64,000 nucleotides of DNA from Archangium violaceum Cb vi76 (GTDB lineage Bacteria > Myxococcota > Myxococcia > Myxococcales > Myxococcaceae), in assembly GCF_000733295.1 (NCBI RefSeq), contig NZ_JPMI01000045.1:79831-143830 (forward strand), in the 5' to 3' direction. Each line of letters begins with the position of its first letter. The stretch's first letter is position 1. A program made the position numbers and the translations under genes. The notes beneath the pieces were generated by a model that was not told the origin of the DNA, did not search any database, and saw only the letters and a list, made by a program, of their open reading frames with translations. Below are positions 8,702-18,800 of the stretch, piece after piece.

Positions 8702-9819
8702 ACAAGCGGCGGCGCTCCACCCACTCGTGCATCTTGGAGCGGGTCCACGACCAGGTGAAGGGGTGGGCATAGAGACGGTTGTATTCGGGCCAGCTGGCGT
8801 TGAGGTGCTCGATGAGTTCATCACGGCTGGCCCAGCTTCCCCGCTGTAGGTAGTGCGCTGCGAAGGCGCGCAGCAGCAATTCGGCCTGGTTGAGCCAGGA
8901 GGCGTGCGCCGGCGTGAAGAGCACCCGGACATGAGGGTAGCGTCTACGCAGGAAGTCGAGCGTCTCCTGGGCGACGTGGCTGGAGCCTCCATCCCAGATG
9001 AGGTGGATGCGGTGCGCGTCACGGTGGTCCCCAAGCAGTTGGGGGAGCACTGCTCGCAGGCAGGCGCCGTCGTTGCGCTCCAGGCACCAGCCCCGCATCC
9101 GGCCGGTATGCACCACCAACTTCGCCAGGAAGTTCACCGTGCCGTGCCGCGTGTACTCGAACTCCTGGTTCTCGATGCGCCCAGGCCTCATCAGGCGCGT
9201 GGGCTGGTTACGCTCCAGCACCTGGATGTTGGGCTTCTCGTCCAGGCACAACACCACCTCACCTCGTGCGGCCAGTCTCTGGGCCTGCTCGTAACACCAG
9301 AGAATCTGCGTCGCCTGATGGCGAAAGGCGTCGTCAGGAGTCGGTGTCTTCCAGTACCGGGAGCGATGCGGTTGCAGGTCTGCATCGCGAAGGATGACGG
9401 CCACGGTGGAGTGTGAAATGGCGGGGGCGATGCCCCGCAGGCGAGCAGCACGCGCCAGGCTGCGCGTGGACCAGTGGGTCATGTGCAGCCCGACTCCAGC
9501 CGGCTCACTGCAGGCCAGTCGCTCCACTTCGACCCGCTGGAGGGGGGGAAAGCGCCCGCGGTCGCCCTGGGCGGTAGGAGTCCTTCACTACATCCACGCC
9601 GAGAGCTTCGAAGCGACGACATAGCGCCCAGATGGTCCTGCGATCCTGGCCGAGTCGGTCGGCCAACTCCGAGACGATTGTCGCCGGGTCAGCCATACCC
9701 AGTAGAATGCGTGCCCGCCGGGCGATGCGTTGTTCGGTACGTCCGTCTCGCACCAGCCCCTCAAGGTACGTCACTTCTTCGGGCGAGAGATGGATGAGTC
9801 GCGGAGGACGTCTCCTCAT
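8700..9819 (-). pseudogene. IS630-family transposase, split by a frame change
   Basis: Two overlapping frames together make one IS630 transposase. The upstream frame (9819-9505) encodes the N-terminal helix-turn-helix region (RIARRARILLGMAD, GQDRRTIWALCRRF). The downstream frame (about 9541-8700) encodes the DDE catalytic domain with CLDEKPNIQ, LIWDGGSSH and SWLNQAEL holding the expected Asp, Asp and Glu. The frames meet at a run of seven C on the coding strand (9542-9548). With six C the protein reads through as ALSPLQRVEVERL, which matches the continuous form I know from related myxobacterial elements. It is therefore a one-base insertion, a programmed slippage site or a sequencing error. 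If slippage occurs, the transposase may still be made. Confidence 0.85.
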
Positions 9820-9844
9820 CCACCGGAGTTATCCATCCCTCCGC

Positions 9845-9876
9845 GACTATGTCCAAAAACTTCGCGGACACTCCAC
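9845..9876. repeat. IS630 right terminal inverted repeat
   Basis: 32 bases that match the reverse complement of 8670-8701 exactly. The TA at 9877-9878 is the right copy of the target duplication. Confidence 0.93.
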
Positions 9877-9890
9877 TAGGACTTGGGCCG

Positions 9891-11459
9891 CTACCAGTGC
9901 CGGGCGAGTCCCAGGCTGCCTCGCACGGTGAGCGCCGCGGCGGAACGGCTACCCTCGGACGTCAGCTCCGGGAAGAGAAACGTCTGCCCGGCCAGCTCCA
10001 GCAGGAAGGCGAAGCCGAAGGGAAGGTCGTACGTGGCCCCGGCGCTCACCGCGAGCGTCCCCGCCATGGCCGTCCGGTCCGGAGCCTTCCCCATCGTCAC
10101 GAAGGATTGGTGGAGCACCGCCGCCCCCGCCGAGGCCCCCACGCTCACCGTCACCCGGGGCAGATCCCACGCGTGCACCACCCCCAGCTCGGCGCCGAGC
10201 TCGTCCATGCGCGCGCTCAAGTTCTCGTTGCGGAAGCCGCCCCGGCACACGCCCACCCGCGGCACCAGGCTCAGATGCTCCAGCTCGATGGCCCACGCGG
10301 CCCAGGGACCCTGGCAGTTGGACGCTCCCTGCCATAGCGCCGTGTGCACCTGGTAACCCACCTGGACCGCGTGCACGGCCCGCGCCTCCGCCTGTCCCTT
10401 GCGCACCAGCCGCGCGTAGTCGAAGCGCTCCAACTTCCCGTCCTCCACCACCGTCACCGCCGAGGGCGTCACGGCCACCGTGCCCTCGAGCAGGAAGTCC
10501 GCGCCCCGGCCCCGCACGAAATAACGGCCCGCACGCACGTTGATGCGGCGGACCCGATCGTGCGCCCCCACCTCGGCCACCACCGAGCCCGCCGAGGTGT
10601 CGGTGAACAGCAGGTACGTGCGCCCCTCGGGAAACGCGAGGCTCCCCCGCCGCTCGGCCCGCCGGCCCAGGTCCGTCAGGATGACGTCCCCCTGCCCCTT
10701 CAACTCGTAGCGGAACGTCGGGTGCTGCGTGCCCGACAACGTCCGGCTCGAGGCCCGAAGCGTGTTCTCGTAGGAGAACCGGTACGCCTCCTCCAGCGCC
10801 ACGTGCCCATCCTCGTTCTGGTCCGCGGCCCCCAGCAGCCCGGACACGAGATAGTGCGTGAAGAAGGAGCCCCGCAACGCCTCCGACTCCTGGGCGGACT
10901 CGCTCGCCGAGCTCGAGGTGAGGAAGACCACGCCCTCCCCCGCCAGCTGTTGATCCAACCGGAGGAAGAACGGCGGCGCGCTGGTGCCTCCCTTCACCCG
11001 GGTGAGCGCACCCGAGCGGCACGCATCGAGCACCAGCACCCGGAAGGCCGCCGCCGAGCCTCGCACGAGCTGCTCCAGCTCGGAGATCTCCAGCGGTGTC
11101 GTCCCCAGGTGGAGCGCCTGCGCGTCCGCGTGGCCCGAGTAGTAGACGAGCAGCATGGCCTGCATCCCCGGCCTGCCCGCCACCGAGCGGATGCGATCAT
11201 TGAGCGAGATGAGCGTCCGGCGCGCCGTCGCCGCGTCCTCGCCTGACAGCATCACGAGGTTCTCGGGCGCGAAGCCACCGAGTTCTCCCAGCACGTCGCG
11301 CACCTTGCGCGCATCGTCCTCTGCGAACCGCAGCGGCTCCTCGCCGGCCTCGCCGAGGTTGTTGCCCATCACGAGCCCGAAGCGGACCACCTCCGCCCCG
11401 GCCGGACTGGCCACGCTCAACACCCCGGCGAGCGCCAGGAACAACGGGACCGCCCTCAT
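9891..11459 (-). CDS. Secreted caspase-fold (C14) protease
   Basis: 522 residues with a signal peptide (about 1-22, ending SPAGA). Residues 25-230 form a peptidase C14 domain with the catalytic His in VYYSGHADA (about 110) and the catalytic Cys in LDACRSGA (about 148), the dyad of bacterial ortho/metacaspases. The C-terminal half (about 260-522) is beta-rich with alternating hydrophobics and a Gly-rich end, so it may be an outer-membrane-type or beta-sandwich domain. The ATG overlaps the stop of the upstream anti-sigma-like gene (ATGA), so the two are translationally coupled. Caspase-fold enzymes cut after basic residues in many bacteria; the substrate here is unknown. The signal peptide places the protease outside the cytoplasm. 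Confidence 0.88.
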   Translation of the reverse strand: MRAVPLFLALAGVLSVASPAGAEVVRFGLVMGNNLGEAGEEPLRFAEDDARKVRDVLGELGGFAPENLVMLSGEDAATARRTLISLNDRIRSVAGRPGMQAMLLVYYSGHADAQALHLGTTPLEISELEQLVRGSAAAFRVLVLDACRSGALTRVKGGTSAPPFFLRLDQQLAGEGVVFLTSSSASESAQESEALRGSFFTHYLVSGLLGAADQNEDGHVALEEAYRFSYENTLRASSRTLSGTQHPTFRYELKGQGDVILTDLGRRAERRGSLAFPEGRTYLLFTDTSAGSVVAEVGAHDRVRRINVRAGRYFVRGRGADFLLEGTVAVTPSAVTVVEDGKLERFDYARLVRKGQAEARAVHAVQVGYQVHTALWQGASNCQGPWAAWAIELEHLSLVPRVGVCRGGFRNENLSARMDELGAELGVVHAWDLPRVTVSVGASAGAAVLHQSFVTMGKAPDRTAMAGTLAVSAGATYDLPFGFAFLLELAGQTFLFPELTSEGSRSAAALTVRGSLGLARHW

Positions 11460-12184
11460 GGACCCTCCTGCTTGTCCATCGCTACCACGTCCACGTCGCA
11501 GCCCTCGGCCGGGGGCGGCCGGGATGGCTCCCGTTCCAGTGCCGAGACCAGGGGCTCCAGCGGAATCGGCGCCGGGCAGACGAGCACGTAGATGGTCTCC
11601 AACCCCAGCGTGTCATCGAGCAGGGTGGACAGCGGCAGGGGCACGTCCTCGCCCGCGGGCTGCAAGGCGGCGATGGGCCCGGCCGGGTAGTAGAGGCTGG
11701 CGCGCCGTGCACCATCGACGCTCAGCACCGCCACGTAGCCGGGAGCGGTCAGCGACGTCGTGAACTGGAGCGCATCCCCGGGCCGGACGACCTCACCCGG
11801 CCCGCCCTCGCGCACCACGTCCTGGTGGCGCACGTAGAACCCGGACCAGCCCGAGCCCTTCGTCTGGCCCACCTCGATTCCCTCGCGCGACGGCCTCCCC
11901 ACCAGGACCACCAACACCACGGAGGCGGCCAGGGCCATCGCACTGCCCACCCACGCGGCCCGCCGGGGCGCCAGACGGCGCGGAGACTCGGGGGCTCGCA
12001 GGTCCAGCGGAGGCATCGCGGCCTGGAAGGCCTCCCGGTCCGCGTGGAGCTCGTCATGCCGGGCGGAGCAGTCGGCACAGGTGGCGAGGTGCCCGCGCGC
12101 CCTGCCCTCTTCTCCGCCGGCGAGCGCACGTCCCAGCAACAGGTCCAACTGGAGATCCGACAGGCACCCTTCGCGGCGGCTCAT
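11456..12184 (-). CDS. Anti-sigma-like zinc-finger membrane protein with DUF4384-like domain
   Basis: 242 residues from the ATG at 12184, which overlaps the sigma factor stop as ATGA; the longer upstream frame is ignored. Seen: an N-terminal ZAS-type motif H32-x3-C36-x2-C39 (GHLATCADCS), a single transmembrane segment at about 77-96, and an extracytoplasmic beta-rich domain of the type seen in DUF4384 proteins (GDALQFTTSL, YVAVLSVDG, SLYYP). Members with HxxxCxxC bind and restrain an ECF sigma factor at the membrane. Here the sigma gene is immediately upstream and the caspase-like gene immediately downstream with another 4-bp overlap. It is inferred to link an envelope signal to sigma release. 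Confidence 0.85.
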   Translation of the reverse strand: MSRREGCLSDLQLDLLLGRALAGGEEGRARGHLATCADCSARHDELHADREAFQAAMPPLDLRAPESPRRLAPRRAAWVGSAMALAASVVLVVLVGRPSREGIEVGQTKGSGWSGFYVRHQDVVREGGPGEVVRPGDALQFTTSLTAPGYVAVLSVDGARRASLYYPAGPIAALQPAGEDVPLPLSTLLDDTLGLETIYVLVCPAPIPLEPLVSALEREPSRPPPAEGCDVDVVAMDKQEGP

Positions 12185-12681
12185 GACCTCTCCTTCCCAG
12201 ACGCACCACCGAGGCGCAGCACCTGCTCGCGGACGCGCTCCAACTGGTTGCCTACGTGCCGCCGGGAGCAACCCATCACGCCGGCGATCTCCTCGTGCGT
12301 CATCTCATCGAAGTAGTAGTAGACGGCCACCTCGCGCAGCTCCTCGGGCAGACGGGACAGGAGACTCCGCGCCTCGGCGAGCCGCTCCGCCCGGGGCAGC
12401 TCGACCTCGGACTGGCGCGGCGCCATCGCCTCCTCCACCAGCTTCAACCGCGTCCGCCTATTGCGCAGCCGGTTGAGGCACAGGTGGGTCGTCGCCGAGT
12501 AGAGAAAGGTGATGGCCTGGCTGCGGCCCTGGAACTGACCGGGCCGGTGCAGCAACGAGGTGAACAGCTCCTGCAACACGTCCCGCGCCTCCTGCTCCTC
12601 GCCAAGCACCTGACGTGCCCGGCGCAGCACCAGGTGGCCGTGCTCGCGGTAGAGCTGCTCGATGTCCCCGTTGCTCCTCAT
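12181..12681 (-). CDS. ECF-type RNA polymerase sigma factor
   Basis: 166 residues with the two-domain ECF layout. Region 2 includes EEQEARDVLQELFTSLL and FLYSATTHLCLNRLRN. Region 4 includes LPEELREVAVYYYFDEMTHEEIAGVMGCS with a helix-turn-helix. It directs RNA polymerase to a dedicated regulon, normally including its own operon. The stop overlaps the start of the anti-sigma-like gene. The region upstream (12682-12713) is very short because a lipoprotein gene ends at 12714, so its own promoter must lie within or beyond that gene. Confidence 0.92.
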   Translation of the reverse strand: MRSNGDIEQLYREHGHLVLRRARQVLGEEQEARDVLQELFTSLLHRPGQFQGRSQAITFLYSATTHLCLNRLRNRRTRLKLVEEAMAPRQSEVELPRAERLAEARSLLSRLPEELREVAVYYYFDEMTHEEIAGVMGCSRRHVGNQLERVREQVLRLGGASGKERS

Positions 12682-12713
12682 GTGCCGGCCGGTCCTCCGT
12701 GCCTCGCGAGCGC

Positions 12714-13403
12714 TCAGGTGAACTGCGGCAGGCGCAGCTTGCTCGGGTCGTTGGGGATGCGGACCTTGATGCTCGTGTTCAGGTCATCGCCGGCCACGGT
12801 CAAGGTGTCGAACATGTCGTGCTGGTCCCAGCAGGCCATCCGATCCGCGGGCGTGGGCGCGTTCGCCAGGCATTCCTGGTACGCGCGGTACTTCGCCTCC
12901 GACGGGGGCTCGGCGTGGATGAGGTGGTAGCCGGCGGAGAGGGCACGCGCGCCCCCTCCCTTGTCGAGCCACTTCGAGATCTCACTGCCCGCCTCGACGG
13001 GCTCTGGGAGGTAGCTCAGCACGTAGTTCTCGGCGGCCCCGAGGAAGCGCCGCGCGTCCTCGTCGAACACCCCGATGTAGGCGATGGCCATCCGTCCATA
13101 CGCGGTCTGAACGATCGCGCTGTCATCGGGAGGGCGATGGAGCGAGAGCGTGAAGTGGCTCGGGAACTGGCCCTGCACGGGCACGGAATCCGTGACGATC
13201 AAATCCTCACCCACCCGGGGGACGAGCCAGACGAGCTCGACCGTCGGGGACGGCAGTGGCTCCGTCCGCTCACTGGTCACGGTGCCGCTCAGGGTGAGCA
13301 GCGGCTCCCCGGGGTACTCCGGCGTGGCCAGGGGCGTACCACACGCGGAGAGGACGAGGCCCGCGAGGCCGGTGACGAACAGCGAACGCAGCATGCGCTT
13401 CAT
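12714..13403 (-). CDS. Hypothetical lipoprotein
   Basis: 229 residues starting at MKRMLRSLFV; the longer frame upstream lacks a signal. A lipobox LSAC puts the lipidated Cys at about 21. The mature part has a beta-sandwich-like N-terminal section (LLTLSGTVTSERTEPLP) and a helical C-terminal section with paired cysteines (YQECLANAP, DRMACWDQHD). No enzymatic family is recognised. It lies 32 bp upstream of the sigma factor gene on the same strand and could be co-transcribed with the sigma/anti-sigma/caspase set. Confidence 0.75.
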   Translation of the reverse strand: MKRMLRSLFVTGLAGLVLSACGTPLATPEYPGEPLLTLSGTVTSERTEPLPSPTVELVWLVPRVGEDLIVTDSVPVQGQFPSHFTLSLHRPPDDSAIVQTAYGRMAIAYIGVFDEDARRFLGAAENYVLSYLPEPVEAGSEISKWLDKGGGARALSAGYHLIHAEPPSEAKYRAYQECLANAPTPADRMACWDQHDMFDTLTVAGDDLNTSIKVRIPNDPSKLRLPQFT

Positions 13404-13509
13404 GGTGTCTCCCAAAGCAGAACGGACCCGAGCGGACCCGATAGGGGTCCGCCGCCCGTTCCATCCCTTGGGAACGCGAGCCATTATTCTCCGGCACGGA
13501 AAAATGAGC

Positions 13510-14649
13510 TCAGAAGCCGGACATCTTCGAGAGGATCTCCTTCATCACCTCGGAGGTACCGCCGCCGATGGTGATGAGGCGGATGTCCCGCCAGGCCCGC
13601 GCGATGTGCGTCTCCTCGATGTAGCCCATGCCTCCGAAGAACTGCTGGACGTCGTAGGCCACCTTCTGCGCCAGGTCTCCCGCGAACAGCTTCGCCATGG
13701 AGACCTCCCGCACCGGGTTCTCCTTCGCGTCGAACAGCGCCACCGCGTGGTACGTGAGCCGCTTGGCCGCCTCGATGGCCGCCATGTGCTCCACCAGCTT
13801 GTGCCGCCACACCTGGAAGCCCAGCAACGGCCTGCCGAACGCCTGCCGCTCCTTCCCGTACTCGAGCGCGTCTTCAATCATCCGCTCCATCCCGCCCACC
13901 GCCGAGATGGCGCCCACCAGGCGCTCGCCCTGGAAGTTCGTCATGATGTGGTAGAAGCCCTGGTTCTCCTCGCCCAGCACGTAGCGGCGCGGAATCCGGC
14001 AGTCCTCGAAGTAGAGGATCGCCGTGTCCGACGACAGGTTGCCCACCTTGTCGAGCTTCTTGGACACCGTGAAGCCCTTCACGTCCGTGGGGAACGTCAC
14101 CAGGGAGATTCCCCCGTACCCCGGCCCGCCCGTGCGCACGCCCAGCGTGATGAAGTCCGCCCGCGTGCCGTTGGTAATCCACATCTTCGAGCCGTTGATG
14201 ACGTAGTCATCCCCGTCCACGCGCGCCGTCGTCTGCATGTTCGCCACGTCCGAGCCCGCTCCCGGCTCGCTCACGCCCAGCGCGGCGATCTTCTCGCCCG
14301 CCAACGCCGGCGCGAGGAACTCCCGCTTCTGCTCGTCCGTGCCGATCTCGTTGATGATCGGCGTGGCCATCTGGCTCTGCACCAGCAGCGCCATGTTCAC
14401 GCCCGCGTTGCGGCTGCGCGTCAGCTCCTCGGTGAAGGCCGTCACGTACCAGTAGTCCAGCCCGCTGCCGCCGTACTGGGGATCGTGGTTGATGCCGAAG
14501 AAGCCCAGCTCGCCACACTTCTGGAAGAGCTCCCGGGGGAAGATGCCCGCCCGGTCCCACTCCAGCGCGTGCGGCGTCAGCTCCTTCTCCACGAACGTAC
14601 GCACCGTCTTGCGGAAGGCCTCATGCTCCTCGGTGAACGGGTTCAGCAT
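13510..14649 (-). CDS. Acyl-CoA dehydrogenase
   Basis: 379 residues, normal length for the FAD-dependent family that oxidises acyl-CoA to trans-2-enoyl-CoA. Visible: the N-terminal helical domain (FTEEHEAFRKTVRTF), the beta-domain signatures ALGVSEPGAGSDVA and ITNGTRADFITLGV, and the C-terminal FGGMGYIEETHIARAWRD. The usual catalytic-glutamate motif near the C-terminus (YEGT) reads IGGGTSEV. This variant is common in a FadE subgroup acting on longer or branched acyl chains, where another residue serves as the base. The ATG follows GAGGAG. The gene is divergent from the secreted-protein gene at 14725; the 75-bp gap holds an ATTGA-N8-TCAAT inverted repeat (14673-14690) that could be an operator. 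The exact substrate cannot be told. Confidence 0.93.
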   Translation of the reverse strand: MLNPFTEEHEAFRKTVRTFVEKELTPHALEWDRAGIFPRELFQKCGELGFFGINHDPQYGGSGLDYWYVTAFTEELTRSRNAGVNMALLVQSQMATPIINEIGTDEQKREFLAPALAGEKIAALGVSEPGAGSDVANMQTTARVDGDDYVINGSKMWITNGTRADFITLGVRTGGPGYGGISLVTFPTDVKGFTVSKKLDKVGNLSSDTAILYFEDCRIPRRYVLGEENQGFYHIMTNFQGERLVGAISAVGGMERMIEDALEYGKERQAFGRPLLGFQVWRHKLVEHMAAIEAAKRLTYHAVALFDAKENPVREVSMAKLFAGDLAQKVAYDVQQFFGGMGYIEETHIARAWRDIRLITIGGGTSEVMKEILSKMSGF

Positions 14650-14724
14650 GGTCGCTGTGGCTCCTCGGGATGATTGATTGGAGAGTCAATAGTACAAGGG
14701 TCGTCCTCGCGGACAAGGACACCC

Positions 14725-15807
14725 ATGACTTCTGTCACCCTGGCGCTGCTCGCGCTCCTGTCGGCCGCTCCGGCCGCACGCCCCTCGGCCGAGGAGGTGC
14801 TCCGCACGCAGTGCCGCACCTGGGCCGCGGACCCGAAGAACCCCTGGGCGCTCGCCCATGGCATCACCGCCGAGGGCCGCGCCTTCAAGGCCCGCGATGG
14901 CCGCCGCGCCGCGGACGTCATCGTCTCGGACTTCCTCCGCCGAGAGGGCACGGACCTCCGCTTCGACGCCTTCGCCACCGACGGCACGCCCGTGGAGCCC
15001 CACCCCAACCTCCTCGTGAAGACGCTGCTGCTCGCGGGCTTCCCGGCCTCCCAGTCCTTCCGCGCCAGCGGAGGTCCCGTCACGCTCGGTGCGCTCGTGG
15101 AGGACCTGAAGCGCGACTTCCGCCGCGATGCCGCCCTCTCGCCCCACGGCGCCTGGACGCTCGATGCCCTCTCCCACGCCCTGCCTCCGGGCGCCACCTT
15201 CACCACCGGCGCGGGCGAAACGGTCCGCCTCGACGCGGTGATGGACGAGGCGCTCGCCCTGCTCGAACGTGAGCAGGCGGAGCTGCTGGCCGGAATGAAG
15301 GCCGGGCTGCCCCAGGTGCCCAAGCGCAAGCAGGGCATCTACGCGCACCCCTGTGGGGGACTGCACCTCTTCCAGGCCGTCGCCAGCCACGCGCGCCACC
15401 CCGCGGTGCGCAAGGCCTGGGGCTCCCGCCTCGACACCCAGGTGGACGTGCTCGTCTACCGGCTCGGCTCCGAGTCCCGCCAGTACGACGCCGCCCTCAC
15501 CTCCGCTCCTCCCGCGTACCGCCTCCCCGTGCTCGTACAGATGGTGAAGTTCCACGGGCACTTCCTGGAGACGCTCGGCCGCTACCGCGAGGAGACGGGA
15601 TGGAAACCCACGCCCGAGCAAGCCCGGGCGGTGGAGCAGGCCCTCGCGCTGCTCGATGGCGCGGTGCGTCGACTCGAGGCCTCGGGGGCCTTCCGCGACA
15701 TGGAGTCCGTGAAGGCGGCGCAGTACCAGCTCTACCTGGACCTCATCGGCGACGCGTGCCACGCCGCCCACGGGCTGAGCTACTGGAGGAACCACCGGGG
15801 AGGTTGA
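14725..15807 (+). CDS. Secreted protein of unknown function
   Basis: 360 residues from MTSVTLALL, with an AAGGA site upstream. It has a short signal peptide (about 1-20). The mature protein is helical, Arg/Ala-rich and contains HPCGGLHLFQAVASHARH and WRNHRGG near its end, giving several His and one Cys that could bind metal or haem. I recognise no family. It is followed after 14 bp by the PHP-domain lipoprotein gene, so the two are probably one transcript. Confidence 0.75.
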   Translation: MTSVTLALLALLSAAPAARPSAEEVLRTQCRTWAADPKNPWALAHGITAEGRAFKARDGRRAADVIVSDFLRREGTDLRFDAFATDGTPVEPHPNLLVKTLLLAGFPASQSFRASGGPVTLGALVEDLKRDFRRDAALSPHGAWTLDALSHALPPGATFTTGAGETVRLDAVMDEALALLEREQAELLAGMKAGLPQVPKRKQGIYAHPCGGLHLFQAVASHARHPAVRKAWGSRLDTQVDVLVYRLGSESRQYDAALTSAPPAYRLPVLVQMVKFHGHFLETLGRYREETGWKPTPEQARAVEQALALLDGAVRRLEASGAFRDMESVKAAQYQLYLDLIGDACHAAHGLSYWRNHRGG

Positions 15808-15821
15808 TACAAGCATCCATC

Positions 15822-18800
15822 ATGTCCTCCCCCCTCCGCCTCCTGGCCGCGAGTCTCGCCCTGCTCGGGCTCACGCTCGCCGGCTGCAAGAAGGAGAGCT
15901 GCCTCGGCAACGATGAAAACTGCCGGGTCGTCAGCCCCTGCGAGAAACTGAGCTACTCCTGTGAGGCCGCCTCCGGCTCCATGCTCGAGGTGCGCACCCT
16001 CACGCCCACGGACAAGCGCGTGGGCAGCCATGATCCCGTCCCGGGCCCCGAGACCGTGCCCGGCGGCCTCAACGCCCTCGGCGCCCGCGGCGACATCCTG
16101 CTGGGCAATGACCGGGCGGTGGCCGTCATCGCCGGTCTCGGCAACACGAACCTGCTGGATCCCAACGGCGGCTCGCTGCTGGACCTGAGCGCTCGCGGCA
16201 AGGACAACGACGGCCTCAACCAGGTGCTCCAGGTGGTGGGCATCCTCCCCGGGGACGCCGCGCACTACACGTCGATGAAGATCATCGACGAGCGCCCCAC
16301 CCGCGTGGCGGTGCAGTTCAACGGCACGCTCGACGGCAAGCCCGAGTTCCCCATCCACACGATCTACGAGATGCGCCCGTGCGAGCCTGGCATCCGCGTG
16401 CGCACCGAGGTCCTCAACACCGCCGTGGATCCGCAGCTGTGGGCCCTGGCGGACGGTTTCTACTGGAGCGGCCGCGAGGCCCTGCCCTTCACGCCCGCGG
16501 AGGGCTCGGGCTACCAGCACCCGTCCTTCAGCCTCCTCTCCATCGGGAACGCCTTCAAGAAGTTCCCCTACCTGACGGCCGCCATGGCCTCGGATCCGGC
16601 CTCCAGCTATGCCCACGTGGCCTGCGGCGAGGCGGACCTGCTCGAGGGCTTCCAGAGCGATCAGATCTCCTCCTCGGGCCTGGCGCGCACCGTGGTGCAG
16701 CCGCGTGACTACCTCGTCTTCGAGCGCTTCCTCGCCGTGTCCGAGCGCGGAGACGTGGCCGCCGCCGCGGACCTGGCGCTCGAGGCCCGGCAGAAGCTGC
16801 GCGGCGAGGAGTACGTGACGCTCAGTGGCGTGGTGACCCGGAACGGGGCGCCTGTCTCCACTTCGGGCCGCGAGGTCAGCGTCCTCGTCAGCGAGGGCGA
16901 GCTCACCACCACCCAGGCCAACCGCGTCCCGTGGACCCAGGTGACGCCCGACAAGGAGGGCCGCTTCCAGGCCCGCGTGCCCGCCGGCCGTGACTACGTG
17001 GTGGAGCTGCACGCCTTCGGCCGCAAGGTGGCCGACCGCCAGCTCGACAACGTGAACGCGGACACGGACCTGGGGACGCTCGCCGTGTCCTCCCATTCGC
17101 GCCTCACCGTGAACGTGGTGGATTGGGTCTCCAACGCGGGCCTCGACGCCGAGGTCTTCCTCGTTCCCGTGGACGACACCACCCTGAAGGGCACCGAGGG
17201 CTCCCTGCATGGCCGTTTCGGCACCTGCGCGCCGTGGCTCGGTCCTCCTCCGGGCCCCTCGCCCGCTTGCAACCGCTTCCTCGTCCGCAACGGCACCGCC
17301 ACCGTGGACGTCCCCGCGGGCCGCTTCTACCTCTACGCCTTCAAGGGGCCCTTCTGGACCATCGACCGGAAGACCGTGAGCTTCGGTATCGAGCCCACCA
17401 CCACCGTGGAGCTCGCCCTGTACAAGCTGGCGCTCCAGCCCCTCAACACCGTGGGCGCGGACCTGCACGTGCACGGCGCGGCCAGCTTCGACAGCTCCAT
17501 CCCCGAGTACGACCGCGTGCTCTCCTTCTCCGCCACGGACCTGGACGTCATCGTCTCCACCGACCACGACGTCATCTACGACTACGCCCAGACGGTGCGC
17601 GAGTTGGGCCTGCAGAACAAGATGAGCGCCGTGGTGGGCCTGGAGACCACCGGCCACATCCTCTGGATGAAGCGCCCCGGCGCCTCCGTGCCCCTCGTGG
17701 TGGGCCACTACAACTTCTGGCCGCTCGAGTACGACCCGACGAAGCCGCGCAACGGCGCCCCGCCGGACGAGCTCGTCGAGCCCGGTGAGCTGTTCGACCG
17801 CGTGAAAGAGAGCGCCCCGCCCGCCCTGCGCGACCAGCTCCTGGTGCAGCTCAACCACCCCTGGTCCGACGCCGAGTTCGGCCGCGACCTGGGCTACCCG
17901 CGCGCGCTCGCGCTCGACACGACGAAGAACCTGCCCGCGAGCGATGACGGCACCAGCGCCGGCATGTACGTGCGCACGCCCAAGGGCGGCTTCGCCAACA
18001 ACGGCCAGCACGCCCAGGAGGTGATGAACGGCACGCAGAACGACATGCTGCTGCCCTACCGCGCCTTCTGGTTCTACACGCTCAACCAGGGCCAGTTCGC
18101 CGCGGGCACCGCCAACAGCGACTCGCACAGCCTCACCGACAACACCGTGGGCGTGCCGCGCAACATCGTCTACACCAGCACCAGACCCGGCACCTCGTTC
18201 AACACCGCCGAGTTCAACAAGGCCCTCAAGGCCGGTGAGTCCTTCGGCACCAACGGTCCCGTCATCGAGGCCACCGTGGACACCGCGAGCGGTCCCCGCC
18301 GATTCGGCTTCACCCCGTTCGCCCCCGCGGCCGACGCGCAGCTCCGTCTCAGGGTCTCCGCCGCCCCCTGGGTGCCCGTGGAGGAGGTGCGCATCGTGGT
18401 CAACGGCAACGTCGTGAAGACGCTCAGCGGCACGGACCTCTTCCATCCAGAGGATCCGCTCGACCTCTTGAGCGTGGAGAGCAAGCTCATGCGCTACAAC
18501 GGCAACCTCGCGCTCTCCGAGCTGCTCTCCGGCGTGAGCGGGGATGCGTGGGTGGTGGTGGAGGCCGGCGCCCGCCTGCCGCTCGCCGCCGACTTCGGTG
18601 GCCCCGATGGCAAGCCGGACGGCATCCCCGACACCGGCGACAACAACGGCGACGGCAAGGTGGATCGCGCCGACATCGCCGAGGGCTCCAGCTACGGCCC
18701 GCTGCGCACCCCGGCTCCGCCCACCAGCGAGGCCAGTTCGCAGTTCCACTTCTCGCAGGTGGTCACCGGCGGCTACCCCATGTCCTTCACCAACCCCTTC

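Larger units (their letters stand above)
8670..9876. mobile_element. IS630-family insertion sequence (1,207 bp)
   Basis: The element is bounded by perfect 32-bp terminal inverted repeats (8670-8701 and 9845-9876, starting GTGGAGTGTCCGCG) and flanked by TA at 8668-8669 and 9877-9878, the target duplication expected for the IS630/Tc1 group. It carries one transposase on the minus strand, split into two frames. The identical ends suggest a recent insertion. The right end lies 14 bp from the stop codon of the caspase-like gene, which is left intact. Confidence 0.93.

Noticed and set aside
14673..14690. ATTGA-N8-TCAAT repeat between divergent genes as a defined FadR or TetR operator
   Set aside because: Arms are only five bases and match no operator I can name, so it is mentioned only in the acyl-CoA dehydrogenase entry.
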